Source of the DNA: Lysobacterales bacterium
Lineage (GTDB): Bacteria > Pseudomonadota > Gammaproteobacteria > Xanthomonadales > Xanthomonadaceae
Reading direction: 5' to 3'
Length of the DNA stretch: 64,000 bases
Assembly (NCBI GenBank): GCA_014946745.1
Contig: JADCRD010000002.1
Span: 1-64,000 of the forward strand
Shown here: piece after piece, positions 9,610 through 19,720 of the stretch
Layout of the letters: each line of letters starts with the position of its first letter
Position numbering within the stretch: the stretch's first letter is position 1
The notes under the pieces: generated by a model
The model's database searches: none
What the model was told of the DNA's origin: nothing
What the model saw: only the letters and a program-made list of their open reading frames with translations
Made by a program: the position numbers and the translations under genes

Positions 9610-9887
9610 CGCTCACCACTCCCGCTGAACTCGGGAGCAGTACGCCCCCGCTGGAGCGGTTTACGACGAAGGGCTGACGAACGTATCAGGGCAGGCGTGC
9701 GACCCGCCGGGCAAGCGGCATCAGGAGCCGCGTCCAAGGCGAAGCCCGCCCTGTCCGTGATCGTCGGGGCACCACCCCACACAAAAACTTCACAATCTTG
9801 CTAGCCTCTCCCCGGGCTCCGTCACATCCAGCGTTCCCTGCGGAGATGGACGCCTTGACCGCCACGTCGAATGGGGAGATTCGAATC

Positions 9888-12731
9888 ATGCAAATCAAGA
9901 GGCACCCGGCTCGTTCCGCGCTTTTCACGGCCACGCTCACCGCGCTGGCTCTGGGGATCAGCATCCCGGCCCTGGCCCAGAACGCCAGCAACAACACTCC
10001 CGAGGAGGAGGCGGTAGAGCGCGAGGCTCAGCGGCTGGAGTCGGTGCAGGTGGTGGGGTCGCGCATCAAGCGCGCAACGATCGAGGGACCGTCTCCGGTC
10101 ACGATCATCAGCAACAGCCAGCTGCAGCGCGAGGGGTTTGTCACGGTCGCGGAAACGCTGGAGACCATCACCCAGAACGCCGGCTCGGTGCAGAACGAAC
10201 TGAACGCGGCCGGCGGCTTCACGCCCAACGGGTCGCCGGTGAACCTGCGCGGCCTCGGCGCTGGCCGGACCCTGCTGCTCATCAACGGCCGCCGCGCGGC
10301 TGACTATCCGTTCCCCTACAACGGCCAAAGCAACTTCCAGAACTTCAACAACATCCCGACAGCGGCCGTCGAGCGCATCGAGATCCTCAGCGGCGGCGCT
10401 TCAGCGATCTACGGCTCGGATGCGGTCGCCGGCGTCATCAACGTCGTGCTGCGCAAGGACTTCCGCGGCGACGTGGCCAAGCTGCGCACGGGTACGTCGA
10501 AGGAAGGCGGCGGTGACTTCGCCGATCTGCAGTGGGTCGGTGGACGCACTTCCGATCGCTGGAGCCTCACCTACGCCCTCCAGTACTACGCCGACGAGCC
10601 GGTCTACGGGTACCAGCGCGACTTCATGGATTCCCGTCTCGACAACCCGCTGCCGCCGGAGATTGTCGGCATCCAGCCCGCCGCAGGGCTGCGCATCAAC
10701 CGCATCGGCCTGCCCACCGGCTCCACCTCATTCATTGCGCCGCCGTCCGGCACCTGCGCGCGTTTTGGCGGTGAGTACGTCGACTGGACGTACCGCGCGG
10801 TCAATGCGGCAACCAGCCAGCCCTTCACCCAGGGCAATGCCTGCGGCTACTTCGAGGACGTGGGCTACCAGTCGATCGCCAACGGCAACAACGACCTCTC
10901 CGGCTATCTCTTCGGCGACCTCGACTTCGACAACGGCGTGCAGGCCTGGGCCAGCCTGATGGGCTTCAACTCACGCTCCAAGTTGACCGGCGGCGTCGAG
11001 TTCATCAACGGCCCCCACACTGACGGCGTGGGCGTCACCAACACCTTCTTCGCGACGAACTCGGAGATCAACGGCAACGTCCAGGTTCAGCGCATCTTCA
11101 CGCCGCAGGAGTACGGCGGCATCGAAGGCACGCTGCAGCGCTTCGAGGAGTCCTCGCTCGACCTCGCCTTCGGCCTGCGCGGCCTGCTGGGCGATCGGTT
11201 CGACTGGGAGGCCACCCTCGGTCGCGCCGACTACATCGCGACGCGCACACGGCCTCGCCTCGATGGCTCGGCGGTCACCGACTTCTTCTTTGGCCCCCGC
11301 TTGAACACCACCGGCACGCCGCGCCACCTGCTCAACCTTGAGCGCTTCTACCGGCCCTTGACGCCTGCCGAGTTTGCGTCGCTCTCGACGAACCTGAAGT
11401 ACGAGTCGGAGTCCTACGTCAACCAGGGCAACTTCGTGCTGAGCGGCGATCTGTTCGATCTGCCCGCCGGCCCCGTCGGTTTCGCGACGGTGCTCGAATT
11501 CACTCAGCAGGGCTACGATCTGGATTCGCCGCCGGAAATCCTGCCCACGAATCGCCAGGCCTACAACCTGACCGGCACCAACGGCGGCGGCGATCGCGAT
11601 CGCTATGCGATCGGCCTGGAGGCCGGGCTGCCCCTGCTCGACTCGCTGCGCGCAACCCTCGCAGCCCGCTACGACAAGTACGACGACATCACCAATGTGG
11701 ACGATGCCCGCACCTGGGCAGCGGGCCTCGAGTGGCGCCCCACCGAGTCGCTGCTGGTGCGCGGCAACCTGTCGACGAGCTTCAAAGCGCCGGACATGCA
11801 CTATGTCTACAACGAGGGCAGCGGCAGCTTCAGCAATGCGCTCGACACCTTCCGCTGCCTGTCGACTGGCGGCACGCCCGGCGCCTCGACCTGCGCAGGC
11901 GCCACCTATACGTACTCGGTGTTCGCGACCAGCCGCGGCGAGCCGACGCTCGAGGAGGAAAGAGGACGTTCCTTCACCGGTGGATTCGTCTGGGACGTCA
12001 CCGACACCGTTTCCACGTCGGTGGACTACTACGAGATCAAGCTTGAGGGCGCGGTCACGAACCTCACCTCGACCTACATCCTCGACGCCGAGGCCGGCTG
12101 CCGCACGGGGCTCACGCGCACGCGCCAGCCCTATGCCTTCGCCATCGACTCGGCGTTCTGCCGGGAGATCGTCAGCCGCGTGCAGCGCGCACCGGCGCCG
12201 GGCGAGCCGACGGAGCGCATCACCGGCGTCCGCAGCGGTCCGGTCAACCAGGCCTATCAGCGCATCAAGGGCATCGACGCGTCGATCCGCAACCGCCTGG
12301 ACACCGACAGCTTCGGCACGTTCGCCTTCAGCCTCGACTGGTCGCACGTGCTGAGCTTCGAACTGCAGAGCTTCGCGACCGATCCGGTGCAGGAAGACTG
12401 GCGCGACGACCCCGAGAACTTTGATTTCCGCAGCCGCATGCGCGGCTCGGTGGCCTGGGCCCGGGGGGACTGGACGACGAACGTGTTCGGCACCCGCTAC
12501 GGCAGCGTGCCGAACTGGCAGGAGACTGGACGCATCGCGCCCTACATCCTGTGGAACGTCAACGCGAGCAGGCAGCTGACCAAGCAGGCCTCGATCGGCC
12601 TCTACGTGAACAACCTGTTCAACAAGTTCGCGCCGCGGGATGACGGCTTCAACGCCTATCCGTACTTCTGGCGCGCCTTCAGCCCGATCGGCCGCGAGAT
12701 CTCCGTGCAGTTCACCTACGCGCTGGACTGA
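9888..12731 (+). CDS. TonB-dependent outer-membrane receptor
   Basis: 947 residues from the ATG at 9888, which has GGGGAG 8 bases upstream and is followed by a signal peptide (TALALGISIPALAQ). An in-frame ATG at 9846 is possible but would put residues in front of the signal. The plug domain is at about 45-185: VVGSRIKRATIEGPSPVTII, then NLRGLGAGRTLLLINGRR and SAIYGSDAVAGVINVVL. The rest is a long beta-barrel of the large receptor type common in Xanthomonads, with barrel-like C-terminal strands (VQFTYALD). It should import an unknown large substrate (siderophore, sugar or peptide) using TonB-ExbBD, none of which is in this window. A strong terminator follows. Confidence 0.93.
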   Translation: MQIKRHPARSALFTATLTALALGISIPALAQNASNNTPEEEAVEREAQRLESVQVVGSRIKRATIEGPSPVTIISNSQLQREGFVTVAETLETITQNAGSVQNELNAAGGFTPNGSPVNLRGLGAGRTLLLINGRRAADYPFPYNGQSNFQNFNNIPTAAVERIEILSGGASAIYGSDAVAGVINVVLRKDFRGDVAKLRTGTSKEGGGDFADLQWVGGRTSDRWSLTYALQYYADEPVYGYQRDFMDSRLDNPLPPEIVGIQPAAGLRINRIGLPTGSTSFIAPPSGTCARFGGEYVDWTYRAVNAATSQPFTQGNACGYFEDVGYQSIANGNNDLSGYLFGDLDFDNGVQAWASLMGFNSRSKLTGGVEFINGPHTDGVGVTNTFFATNSEINGNVQVQRIFTPQEYGGIEGTLQRFEESSLDLAFGLRGLLGDRFDWEATLGRADYIATRTRPRLDGSAVTDFFFGPRLNTTGTPRHLLNLERFYRPLTPAEFASLSTNLKYESESYVNQGNFVLSGDLFDLPAGPVGFATVLEFTQQGYDLDSPPEILPTNRQAYNLTGTNGGGDRDRYAIGLEAGLPLLDSLRATLAARYDKYDDITNVDDARTWAAGLEWRPTESLLVRGNLSTSFKAPDMHYVYNEGSGSFSNALDTFRCLSTGGTPGASTCAGATYTYSVFATSRGEPTLEEERGRSFTGGFVWDVTDTVSTSVDYYEIKLEGAVTNLTSTYILDAEAGCRTGLTRTRQPYAFAIDSAFCREIVSRVQRAPAPGEPTERITGVRSGPVNQAYQRIKGIDASIRNRLDTDSFGTFAFSLDWSHVLSFELQSFATDPVQEDWRDDPENFDFRSRMRGSVAWARGDWTTNVFGTRYGSVPNWQETGRIAPYILWNVNASRQLTKQASIGLYVNNLFNKFAPRDDGFNAYPYFWRAFSPIGREISVQFTYALD

Positions 12732-12760
12732 AGCGCCGCAGACGTCCACAGCAAAACTTC

Positions 12761-12790
12761 GAAGCCCGGCCTCGCGCCGGGCTTCGCTTT
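12761..12790 (+). terminator. Rho-independent terminator after TonB-dependent receptor
   Basis: A perfect 10-bp stem, GAAGCCCGGC and GCCGGGCTTC, with loop CTCGC, followed by GCTTTT. It lies 30 bases after the receptor stop codon. AAAAC precedes it, so it may also work weakly on the other strand. Confidence 0.9.
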
Positions 12791-12899
12791 TGGCCGAGCC
12801 GCCGTCTTCATGGGCGAGCGCCTGCGAGCACCGCTATCGGCCAACTCGGCGATATCGACGTCCACGTCTGCGGCCTCTGCGGCGCAGGCGAACGATGAC

Positions 12900-13190
12900 A
12901 GCGCGCTAAGGATCGTGCCGCCCTGCCCTCGTAGGCCTGCTGCAGCAAAGGTTTCAGGGCATCGAACTCGTCGATGGAGCTCAGCGTGATCTCAAGATCA
13001 CCCGCGAGCGTTTCGCGATTATGCCGACACGCGCTCGTCTTCCCACAGCTCCATGAACATGCCGAGACCCCATGGCAGCCGGGACGGGCGACGCGGAAAG
13101 GCGGGCACCGGAACAGACCAGAAGTCACAGTCATCGGGAACGCCACGGACAGCTCACGCCCCGAGACCGTGGCGTGGACGCACAGCGAGC
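12900..13190 (-). pseudogene. Possible broken gene remnant downstream of the amine oxidase
   Basis: One frame reads GVPDDCDFWSVPVPAFPRR then LPWGLGMFMELWEDERVSA to a stop. A second frame continues at the same point with ETLAGDLEITLSSIDEFDA then LKPLLQQAYEG. Both segments have ordinary protein composition, but no start, ribosome site or single open frame links them. I cannot name a family. It could equally be chance coding-like sequence. Confidence 0.22.
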
Positions 13191-13252
13191 CACGGAGGCG
13201 CAGTCGGCTGATTCGCGACTGCCACCGCGTGGCCCGCTGGACCGCGCTGACC

Positions 13253-14899
13253 TCAGTGGATCTTCTTCAGCATGATATCCGCCGTCTCCAGCGCGCCCTC
13301 AACCCAGCCCTGCGCATCGGAGTAGGCCTCACCGCAAATGAAGAGTGGCGTTCCGGTCAACGGCTGAACGATCTGCTGCTTGACCTCCCAGCTCTTCACG
13401 CCGATGTTCCAGCTGTTCCAGCCGCCGCCGAACGGGTCGTCACCCCAGTCACGGAACGCTGCCGCCTGCACTTCGGGTGAGAAGCTCTGGCCGTGGATGG
13501 CGCGCAACTGACGCTCGACCTCATCGACCATTTCCTGGCTCGCCACGTAGCGATTCCAGGTGTTGTCGCTGGATGCATGCGTCACCAGGGCCTGGAACGG
13601 ATTGCGCGGCACCGGTACTTCCAGCCCTTCGCGCCACGCTTGGCGCCGGCGCGGGCGCAGGCCGTCCCAGAAGCCGATATTGAAGCCATCGTCGTAGCTG
13701 GCCATCAGCATGGCGGGGCCGGCCTTGGCGGGTTTGCCTTCCGATGTGGGCCAGTAGTAAGTCTGGCGCACCGGCAGACTGGTCACCGTGCGGCCACTTT
13801 CCACAGGCACGAACTCGCCCTGCCCCCTGCTGTAGTCGTAGAAGCCCGCAGCCCGCCACCACGGATTCGTGTAGGTCGTGAACATCTTGAACAATGGCTG
13901 TGGCGTGACGCTGGCGATGAGATTGGCGACGCTCGGAGCCTGCAGCAGGGGCGTCTTGTCGGCCACCAGTTCAAGCGAGCGGCGGGGCATGGCCAGTATC
14001 AGCGTGCTGGCCTGCAGACGCTTGCCTCCGGATAGGCCCAGCAGGAACGTGCCGTTGCTCCACTCGAAACGCTCCAAGCGGGTTTCCAGCATCACTTCAC
14101 CCCGCAACCTGCGGAACAGGGCTTCCATGGCCAGCGGCACCTGCTGAAAGCCCTGCTTGAAGCCCTCGTACTCGGGCGCGATGCCGAAGTCCGACAAGAA
14201 CCACGGGATAGCGTCCGCGGCGTTCCAGTTGGAGACCACCGTTTCGTAGCCGCCTGCGTCCAGGCCCAGTTGATAGGCTTCATCGCTGATGACACGCAGT
14301 AGCAGATTCCAGAAGCCCTGCTCGTACAGTGGACGACCATCGAAGCTGGCCCTGCGCGCCATCTCATGACGCTCCGCATTGGTCAGGCCCGCCGCGGTGA
14401 TGCCCGGAACGATCTGCTCGATGGCATTGACCATGACTACGCCCGGCGTGTTGCCCTGCTCCAGGAACGACAGGCGATACGGCACTTTGTCCGGCTGCTT
14501 GGTGAAGTCCGACAGACGCAAATGCACGCCACGCAGATACGCGATGTTCTGGTCCTGGTCCACCGGGAACGGGTAGGTCTCGATGCGTTCGATCTTGGGC
14601 AGGGCCTTGTTCAGTTCCTTCAGCAGGGCAACGATCAGCGGCTGGGTCTTCGGCAGGATGCGCATGCCGCCCAGTTCGGCAACCATATTAGGTATGCCCG
14701 GTGGCCGCACCGACAGCAGTCGCCCGCCGATGTGGTCGCTGGCTTCGATCAGCACGATCCGGCGGTTGGGGTAGCGCTGCTTGAGCCGCCAAGCGCTGTA
14801 CACACCCGAGACGCCGCCACCAACAATCGCCATATCCGCGTTGGCATGGGTGTCAGCGGCTTCCGCCGCCTTCGTCGACTTCCTTCTGCTTTCGGCCAC
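13253..14899 (-). CDS. FAD-dependent flavin amine oxidase family protein
   Basis: 548 residues starting with GTG at 14899, preceded by GAAGGGGG. The N-terminal dinucleotide-binding motif is MAIVGGGVSGVYSAWRL (about 23-39), followed by an acidic strand end and GGRLLSV, the usual monoamine-oxidase pattern. The C-terminal flavin-binding signature is GEAYSDAQGWVEGALETA. It should oxidise a primary or secondary amine with O2, giving an imine and H2O2. The substrate cannot be told from sequence. There is no signal peptide, so it is probably cytoplasmic. It has no obvious operon partner. Confidence 0.85.
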   Translation of the reverse strand: MAESRRKSTKAAEAADTHANADMAIVGGGVSGVYSAWRLKQRYPNRRIVLIEASDHIGGRLLSVRPPGIPNMVAELGGMRILPKTQPLIVALLKELNKALPKIERIETYPFPVDQDQNIAYLRGVHLRLSDFTKQPDKVPYRLSFLEQGNTPGVVMVNAIEQIVPGITAAGLTNAERHEMARRASFDGRPLYEQGFWNLLLRVISDEAYQLGLDAGGYETVVSNWNAADAIPWFLSDFGIAPEYEGFKQGFQQVPLAMEALFRRLRGEVMLETRLERFEWSNGTFLLGLSGGKRLQASTLILAMPRRSLELVADKTPLLQAPSVANLIASVTPQPLFKMFTTYTNPWWRAAGFYDYSRGQGEFVPVESGRTVTSLPVRQTYYWPTSEGKPAKAGPAMLMASYDDGFNIGFWDGLRPRRRQAWREGLEVPVPRNPFQALVTHASSDNTWNRYVASQEMVDEVERQLRAIHGQSFSPEVQAAAFRDWGDDPFGGGWNSWNIGVKSWEVKQQIVQPLTGTPLFICGEAYSDAQGWVEGALETADIMLKKIH

Positions 14900-15323
14900 A
14901 AAGCCCCCTTCGGCAGCGGGTGACTGCCACGTTTTGGTTGGACGACGCTACCTCGCACTACAGTTCGCAGCACAGCGAACGGAGGCTACACATCTCGCGC
15001 TGCCACATGCGTGTCGCAGCGGGCGACCATGGGTTGATTCGGGGCGATTCGAGTCAGCCGGTCGCTCGGCACGGCGCACCTACTGACCCAAGCTGCGACG
15101 ACCAGAGCCTTGAGCCCGCCGCCGAGATCCAGCTTCAGCCCCGCACGGGAAGGCACAAAGACGTTCGCCTTGCCCGCAACCTTCGCGTCTTCGAGCCTGT
15201 CGAGCTCCATCACCGCGAAGGCGTAGCACGCGCAGCGGGCGTTGTCGCGCGGCGGCCCACGGGGCGAGCAGCGCGCAGCAAGCCCGACGCACTCCGCCTG
15301 TTGCGCTCACCCACCCGGGCCGA
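14900..15323. other. Gap between oxidase and PH-like membrane protein genes
   Basis: Minus-strand bases about 15080-15290 give protein-like sequence (AVMELDRLEDAKVAGKANVF then VPSRAGLKLDLGGG) in one frame, but there is no convincing start or ribosome site. I did not call it a gene. Confidence 0.4.
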
Positions 15324-15863
15324 TCAGCGCAGTCCTGCCGCCTGGCGCAGGGCCCGCGCGACCGCAGCCGGGTCGCTTGGCGTCCACAGCAGCGCACCGC
15401 TCCCGCTTTCGATCCGCAGCGCCGGACCGATCCGCGTGACCGCGCAGAACACCGGTTCGCCGCGGCCGTCGATCTGCCATCCCATCGCGTCGCCTGGCGA
15501 CCACCACGCCCGCTTCAGCAGCGGCTTCGGCAGGGTCTCGTCCGGCACGCTGGAAAGGTCGAGTTCAACGATAGAGGCGTCGCACAGGGCCTTGCGGTCC
15601 AGCACGAAGTGCCGATGCGCCGCCTCGATGCGCAGCGCGCCTTCCACCAGTGTCGCCTTGGGGGGTCGGACCAGCGCCCACGCCAGCAGCATCGACACGC
15701 CCGCGCCCAGCGCCGCGAGGGCCGCTGCGGCCCCGAGATGCTCGCCGCGGGTAATCACGGCAACGCCGACGCCCATCATCAGAGCGTCGAAGGCGAGGAA
15801 CAGGGCGCCGCCGAGGGCGAGCCGACGACGACGAAGGGCCGGAGGAAACGCGAACGTCAGCAT
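15324..15863 (-). CDS. Small membrane protein with PH-like domain
   Basis: 179 residues from the ATG at 15863. Two transmembrane helices near the N-terminus (LALGGALFLAFDALMMGVGV and LAALGAGVSMLLAWALV) are followed by about 110 residues resembling the bacterial PH-like fold: a beta-rich run with RIEAAHRHFVLDR, LPKPLLKRAWWSPG, GWQIDG and RIESGSGALLW, ending in a helix (DPAAVARALRQAAGL). Proteins of this layout are usually unnamed inner-membrane proteins. The gene is divergent from the small membrane gene at 16116. Confidence 0.7.
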   Translation of the reverse strand: MLTFAFPPALRRRRLALGGALFLAFDALMMGVGVAVITRGEHLGAAAALAALGAGVSMLLAWALVRPPKATLVEGALRIEAAHRHFVLDRKALCDASIVELDLSSVPDETLPKPLLKRAWWSPGDAMGWQIDGRGEPVFCAVTRIGPALRIESGSGALLWTPSDPAAVARALRQAAGLR

Positions 15864-16115
15864 GCGGGGTCACGAGCGAGGCGCCTCAGCGTAGCGACGC
15901 GCCCCATCGAAGCACCGTGAGGACGAAGACCCGCAACGCGCCCGGGAAACTCGAAGGCGCGTTGCGTTCGGCCTGCCAGCCCGCCCTTGCCGGGCTCGGC
16001 TGCATCGTGTCGCTTCGTGGTGCGGGCCGGTGTGCAGGCCGGTGCGCGATGACGGGCCGGCGACGGCCGCTCCGGCAGCCTCGTGGGCCAATCTCAAGAC
16101 CGCGCGAGCCGACCG

Positions 16116-16469
16116 ATGCCCAAGACGACCCTGATCTTCGCCGCCCTGCTCGTCCTGCTGGGCGTCGGCGCGTTCGCTGTGTCGTCGAGCAGCACCGCAC
16201 TGCTTCCCGCCTATGTCGGCATCGCCCTTGGCACACTCGCCGGCTTCGCCCTGGGCTTCAATGGTGCACGCAAGCACCTGATGCATGTGGCCGCCGTGGT
16301 GGCCCTGCTCGGGTCGCTCGCGCCTGCGGCCGCCCTGCTGATTCGCGCCGCGCAAATGAGCCCGCTGGCCTTGGGAGTCAACCTTGGCATGCTGACGCTG
16401 TGCGCAGTTCTGCTGGTGCTGATGGTGCGCGCCTTCATCGCGGCGCGCCGGGCTGGGCAAGCCGCCTGA
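16116..16469 (+). CDS. Small four-helix hydrophobic membrane protein, unknown function
   Basis: 117 residues from the ATG at 16116. I preferred this start to an upstream in-frame one because MPKTTLIF opens directly into a membrane helix. Four hydrophobic stretches are visible: [55 protein letters not shown] and [18 protein letters not shown]. No family was recognised. The ribosome site is weak. Confidence 0.6.
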   Translation: MPKTTLIFAALLVLLGVGAFAVSSSSTALLPAYVGIALGTLAGFALGFNGARKHLMHVAAVVALLGSLAPAAALLIRAAQMSPLALGVNLGMLTLCAVLLVLMVRAFIAARRAGQAA

Positions 16470-16653
16470 GCGTCCGCGTCAGGCCCGAACGCGTGCGGCT
16501 CACGCCCGTTCTGCGGCATGCCTCCGATCCCCATGACGCCGGGGCGGCAGCAGCGGATGGGCTCCGAATGCGGATCTGAAGTTGCCGGCTGAAGGCGCCT
16601 TGCCAGAAGGTTCTGCAGACCAGTGTCCGCTGTCGGCAGGCGCTTACGCTGCC

Positions 16654-16772
16654 GCTTCTCGCGGTCGTAGTCGGAGGAGATCTTCTCGATCTGCGCCATG
16701 ATCTGCTTGATGCGAGCCTGGATACCGCCGGCATCGCCGGCGCCGTCGATGATCGTGCTGCTCTCCTTGGAC
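16654..16772 (-). pseudogene. groEL fragment A (about 120 bp)
   Basis: This aligns without gaps to bases 24224-24342 of the intact groEL with eight mismatches by hand count. It decodes as [16 protein letters not shown] then [20 protein letters not shown], against [16 protein letters not shown] and [20 protein letters not shown] in the real gene. Homology is lost after DREK. Nothing upstream or downstream gives a chaperonin, so it is a non-functional relic. Confidence 0.88.
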
Positions 16773-16885
16773 AGACCGGGCTGACGACCGCCGCAAGGCT
16801 GAAACAGGGTGAGCGGACATTTCTCGGGGGCAGTAGCCGCAATCACCCACAGGCGATGGGAGACGTACGCTGGCTCCCGCTTTCG

Positions 16886-17914
16886 TCAAGCACTCCGACC
16901 ATCGGGCTTGGCCTTGCGTGCAGGCTTGGCCTTGCGCGGGCTGCGACGCGTGGCCGGGCCATGCTGCGGATCACGCCAGACCATGTAGACATCGGCTCGG
17001 GCGTAGTGCGAATCGGGCTTGATCGAGGGCTGCCGCTCGAACCCAAGACTCTCGTAAAGCCGCAGGGCCGGAATGAGCTTGCTGTTGGTCTCGAGAAACA
17101 GTCTCCGGCCGCCGCGGCGGCGGAACTCGGCGATCGCCGCCTCCAGCAGCGCGCGGCCGATACCCAGCCCCTGGCGCGACTCGTCCACGGCCATCTTGGT
17201 GAGTTCGTAGGATTTAGCCGCATCCGGCAGCAGCGCGCAGGTGCCCACCACATCGTCGCCGAGCATCGCGAACAGGATGCTGCCGCCTCGGGCGAGGATC
17301 TCGGGCTCCGGGTTGGACAGCACGCGGTGGTCGATTTCCTCGACATAGAAGTATCGACGCAGCCAAGCTTCGTTGAGCCGAAGGAAATGCGGCGCGAGCG
17401 CGGGCGCGTAGGGCACGATCCGCAGTGCGTCGCGGGCGGCTCCGGCGCCGCGCGCGAGCACTTCCTCGGCGAGCGTCGGCGTGATCACCCGCTCGAACAC
17501 CGTCAGCGCATGCAGCAGGTCGACGCCATGCGCGTGGCAGTGCGCGGCGTAGACGTCCTCGATGGCGCGCCAGTACGGCTTCGCCCTGCGCAGTTCAGCC
17601 TGCGCCTTCGGAGTGATGGACAGCCGGCGCACGCGTCCGTCCGTGGCGTCGAGTTCAACCGAAATCCAATCCAAGGCAAGCAGCCGCTGCGCGAGTTGAC
17701 TCACGGCGGAATGCGTTTGGCCGACGGCCTGGGCGATCTCTCCCACGGTCAGCGCCCCACGGTCGTTGAGGATCCGCAACACCGGCAGCCAGCGCGCTTG
17801 AAGCTTCAAACCCAGCGCCCGATACACGTCGTCCGCAACGGCATAGACACGCTCGCTGACCGCCCGAAGTCGGCTACCCAGGGCGACCAAGCCCAGGCTG
17901 GAGATGTATTCCAT
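16886..17914 (-). CDS. MarR-family regulator fused to GNAT acetyltransferase
   Basis: 342 residues from the ATG at 17914. Residues 1-150 are a MarR-type winged helix: LTVGEIAQAVGQTHSAVSQL is the helix-turn-helix, followed by the wing at DATDGRVRRLSITPKAQ. Residues about 160-320 are a GNAT domain with the acetyl-CoA loop SRQGLGIGRALLEAAI and a C-terminal LRLYESLGF. The last 25 residues are a basic Lys/Arg/Ala-rich tail. This one-polypeptide design is known in several bacteria; the acetyl acceptor and the regulated promoter are unknown. It is probably autoregulated, but no clear palindrome was found upstream. It sits alone between the two groEL fragments. Confidence 0.88.
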   Translation of the reverse strand: MEYISSLGLVALGSRLRAVSERVYAVADDVYRALGLKLQARWLPVLRILNDRGALTVGEIAQAVGQTHSAVSQLAQRLLALDWISVELDATDGRVRRLSITPKAQAELRRAKPYWRAIEDVYAAHCHAHGVDLLHALTVFERVITPTLAEEVLARGAGAARDALRIVPYAPALAPHFLRLNEAWLRRYFYVEEIDHRVLSNPEPEILARGGSILFAMLGDDVVGTCALLPDAAKSYELTKMAVDESRQGLGIGRALLEAAIAEFRRRGGRRLFLETNSKLIPALRLYESLGFERQPSIKPDSHYARADVYMVWRDPQHGPATRRSPRKAKPARKAKPDGRSA

Positions 17915-18227
17915 GACGGCATTCCAGTCGTTGTGTAAGCACTAACATATCCAGCTGGGCAAGCGCTCGCAACGCCCCGGCGCACAGCGCAAAACGGGAT
18001 CCAGGGGCGCGCCGACAGTCCGAGGTGCGACACGGGCAGACAGATACGGCAGCGCGCCAACCCGCGTCGACAGGGGCCAAGGGGCATGCGCATTCGAAGC
18101 CCGGCGCCGATTCGCACGATGTCGGGGCGGGACTCGATACGCGAGAGTCAGCTTCGACTTCGATGACGGGAAATCGTGTTCTGGCACCATGTTGCAGGCG
18201 TCTGGCGATGTTGTGAACTAGCGCGGG
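17915..18227. other. Upstream region of the MarR-GNAT gene
   Basis: No gene seen. It contains the promoter side of the MarR-GNAT gene and ends at groEL fragment B. Confidence 0.5.
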
Positions 18228-18705
<478 letters not shown>

Positions 18706-18873
18706 TATGCACCGGCTTGGAGCGAAGGTCGACCTCGACTGCCCCAGGAAGGCAGAGCTTTCCAGTAACCAGTGGCCAAACCTGCGGAGAGGGAACGCCA
18801 TCGTGGATCGCTGACCCGAACGCCCCGAGGTCGGGTGGAACGGATGGACGGCACCGGTCCACCGGGAACTCGC

Positions 18874-19284
18874 TTACTGAAGGGTGTCGCGTGCTGGCTC
18901 CAGCTGCTGCAGAAGCAACTCGGGCTCGAATCCATTCAGGCGGACGTCGGCCATCAGGAACGTCGGCACTGAGCGAACCTGCAGTCGTTCCGCGAGCTCG
19001 CGCGCACGCTCGGACTGTTCGACGTCGAGTTCGATGAAGTCAACTTCCCTTTCGTTCAAGAACTGTCTGGCGCGATCGCACACAGGGCAGCTCTTCGCCG
19101 AGACCATGATCGTCACTTCGGGTCTCGCCAGCCCGGTGGCCTGCCAGTTCAGGGGCTCGATCAAGGGTGGAACGGCGAGCGCCCTCCAGCTTCTGCCAGC
19201 GGCAATCCCGATTACGGCGGCGGCCGCCAGCGGCAGGAGCCAGAACAGCGCTTCGCGAATCCATGTCTTCGGTCGAGTATTCAT
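18874..19284 (-). CDS. Membrane-anchored glutaredoxin/thioredoxin-like protein with CPVC motif
   Basis: 136 residues. One N-terminal hydrophobic segment (LFWLLPLAAAAVIGIAAG, about 13-30) acts as anchor or signal. A compact thioredoxin-fold domain follows, with the redox pair C66-P-V-C69 in SAKSCPVCDRARQFL, then the cis-proline turn VRSVPTFLM and a short C-terminal helix. This is the glutaredoxin pattern, but the anchor places it on the periplasmic face. It lies last in a minus-strand run with two small secreted proteins rich in paired cysteines, so folding or reducing those proteins is a reasonable inference. No direct sequence proof of the partner exists. Confidence 0.8.
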   Translation of the reverse strand: MNTRPKTWIREALFWLLPLAAAAVIGIAAGRSWRALAVPPLIEPLNWQATGLARPEVTIMVSAKSCPVCDRARQFLNEREVDFIELDVEQSERARELAERLQVRSVPTFLMADVRLNGFEPELLLQQLEPARDTLQ

Positions 19285-19372
19285 CGTCTACGTTCCATTC
19301 GAGGCTGGAAATCGATGGCCACCGAAGCGGTGGCCATCGAATCGATCCGTCGGGCGCTCAATCGTCCCGGAA

Positions 19373-19567
19373 CTAGAACGGCAGCTCGCAGCCGTTCCGC
19401 AACAGACAACGCTGGTACTTGAGAACGCAGTGGTCGTTCTGCCAGCCGCCGCACTGCCAGAGCACGTCATCGCATGCAAAGCAGGCGCCGCTGGTGGCGG
19501 AAACCACGCCGGCGACTCCGGCAGTCAGCAGGAACAGTGCAACCGAGAGCTTCTTTCGCAGATTCAT
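19373..19567 (-). CDS. Small secreted Cys-rich peptide
   Basis: 64 residues from the ATG at 19567, with AAGAGGA 7 bases upstream. A longer in-frame start upstream is rejected because it would bury the signal peptide. The signal peptide is MNLRKKLSVALFLLTAGVAG. The mature part, about 37 residues, contains six cysteines (29, 32, 39, 47, 54, 60) among aromatic and charged residues and ends NGCELPF. Even cysteine spacing suggests three disulfides. No family recognised. It is encoded between a second Cys-rich secreted protein and the CPVC thiol protein. It might be a toxin-like, signalling or structural peptide. Confidence 0.75.
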   Translation of the reverse strand: MNLRKKLSVALFLLTAGVAGVVSATSGACFACDDVLWQCGGWQNDHCVLKYQRCLLRNGCELPF

Positions 19568-19720
19568 GAATCGATCCTCTTGGGGTCTTGGAAACACACA
19601 GCGCTCCGCAAGCTTGCGAAGGCAGGGGTGGACGGAGCGACGCTGCCAACGAAAGGCTTGCATCACCCGTCCATTCCAAAGACTCGAAGAAACCGAAAAT
19701 TCTCGATCACCAGCCCAGCT

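Larger units (their letters stand above)
12732..13252. other. Long gap with terminator and a possible gene remnant
   Basis: Apart from the terminator, no intact gene is visible. On the minus strand at about 12900-13190 there is protein-like sequence in two adjoining frames (see that entry). The 168-codon plus-strand frame from 12974 looks arbitrary and overlaps the oxidase gene. Confidence 0.5.

Noticed and set aside
12974..13480. Plus-strand frame in the gap, running into the oxidase gene
   Set aside because: No ribosome site, no family, overlaps a real gene.
15080..15290. Protein-like minus-strand stretch
   Set aside because: No start or ribosome site; kept only as a remark in the gap entry.
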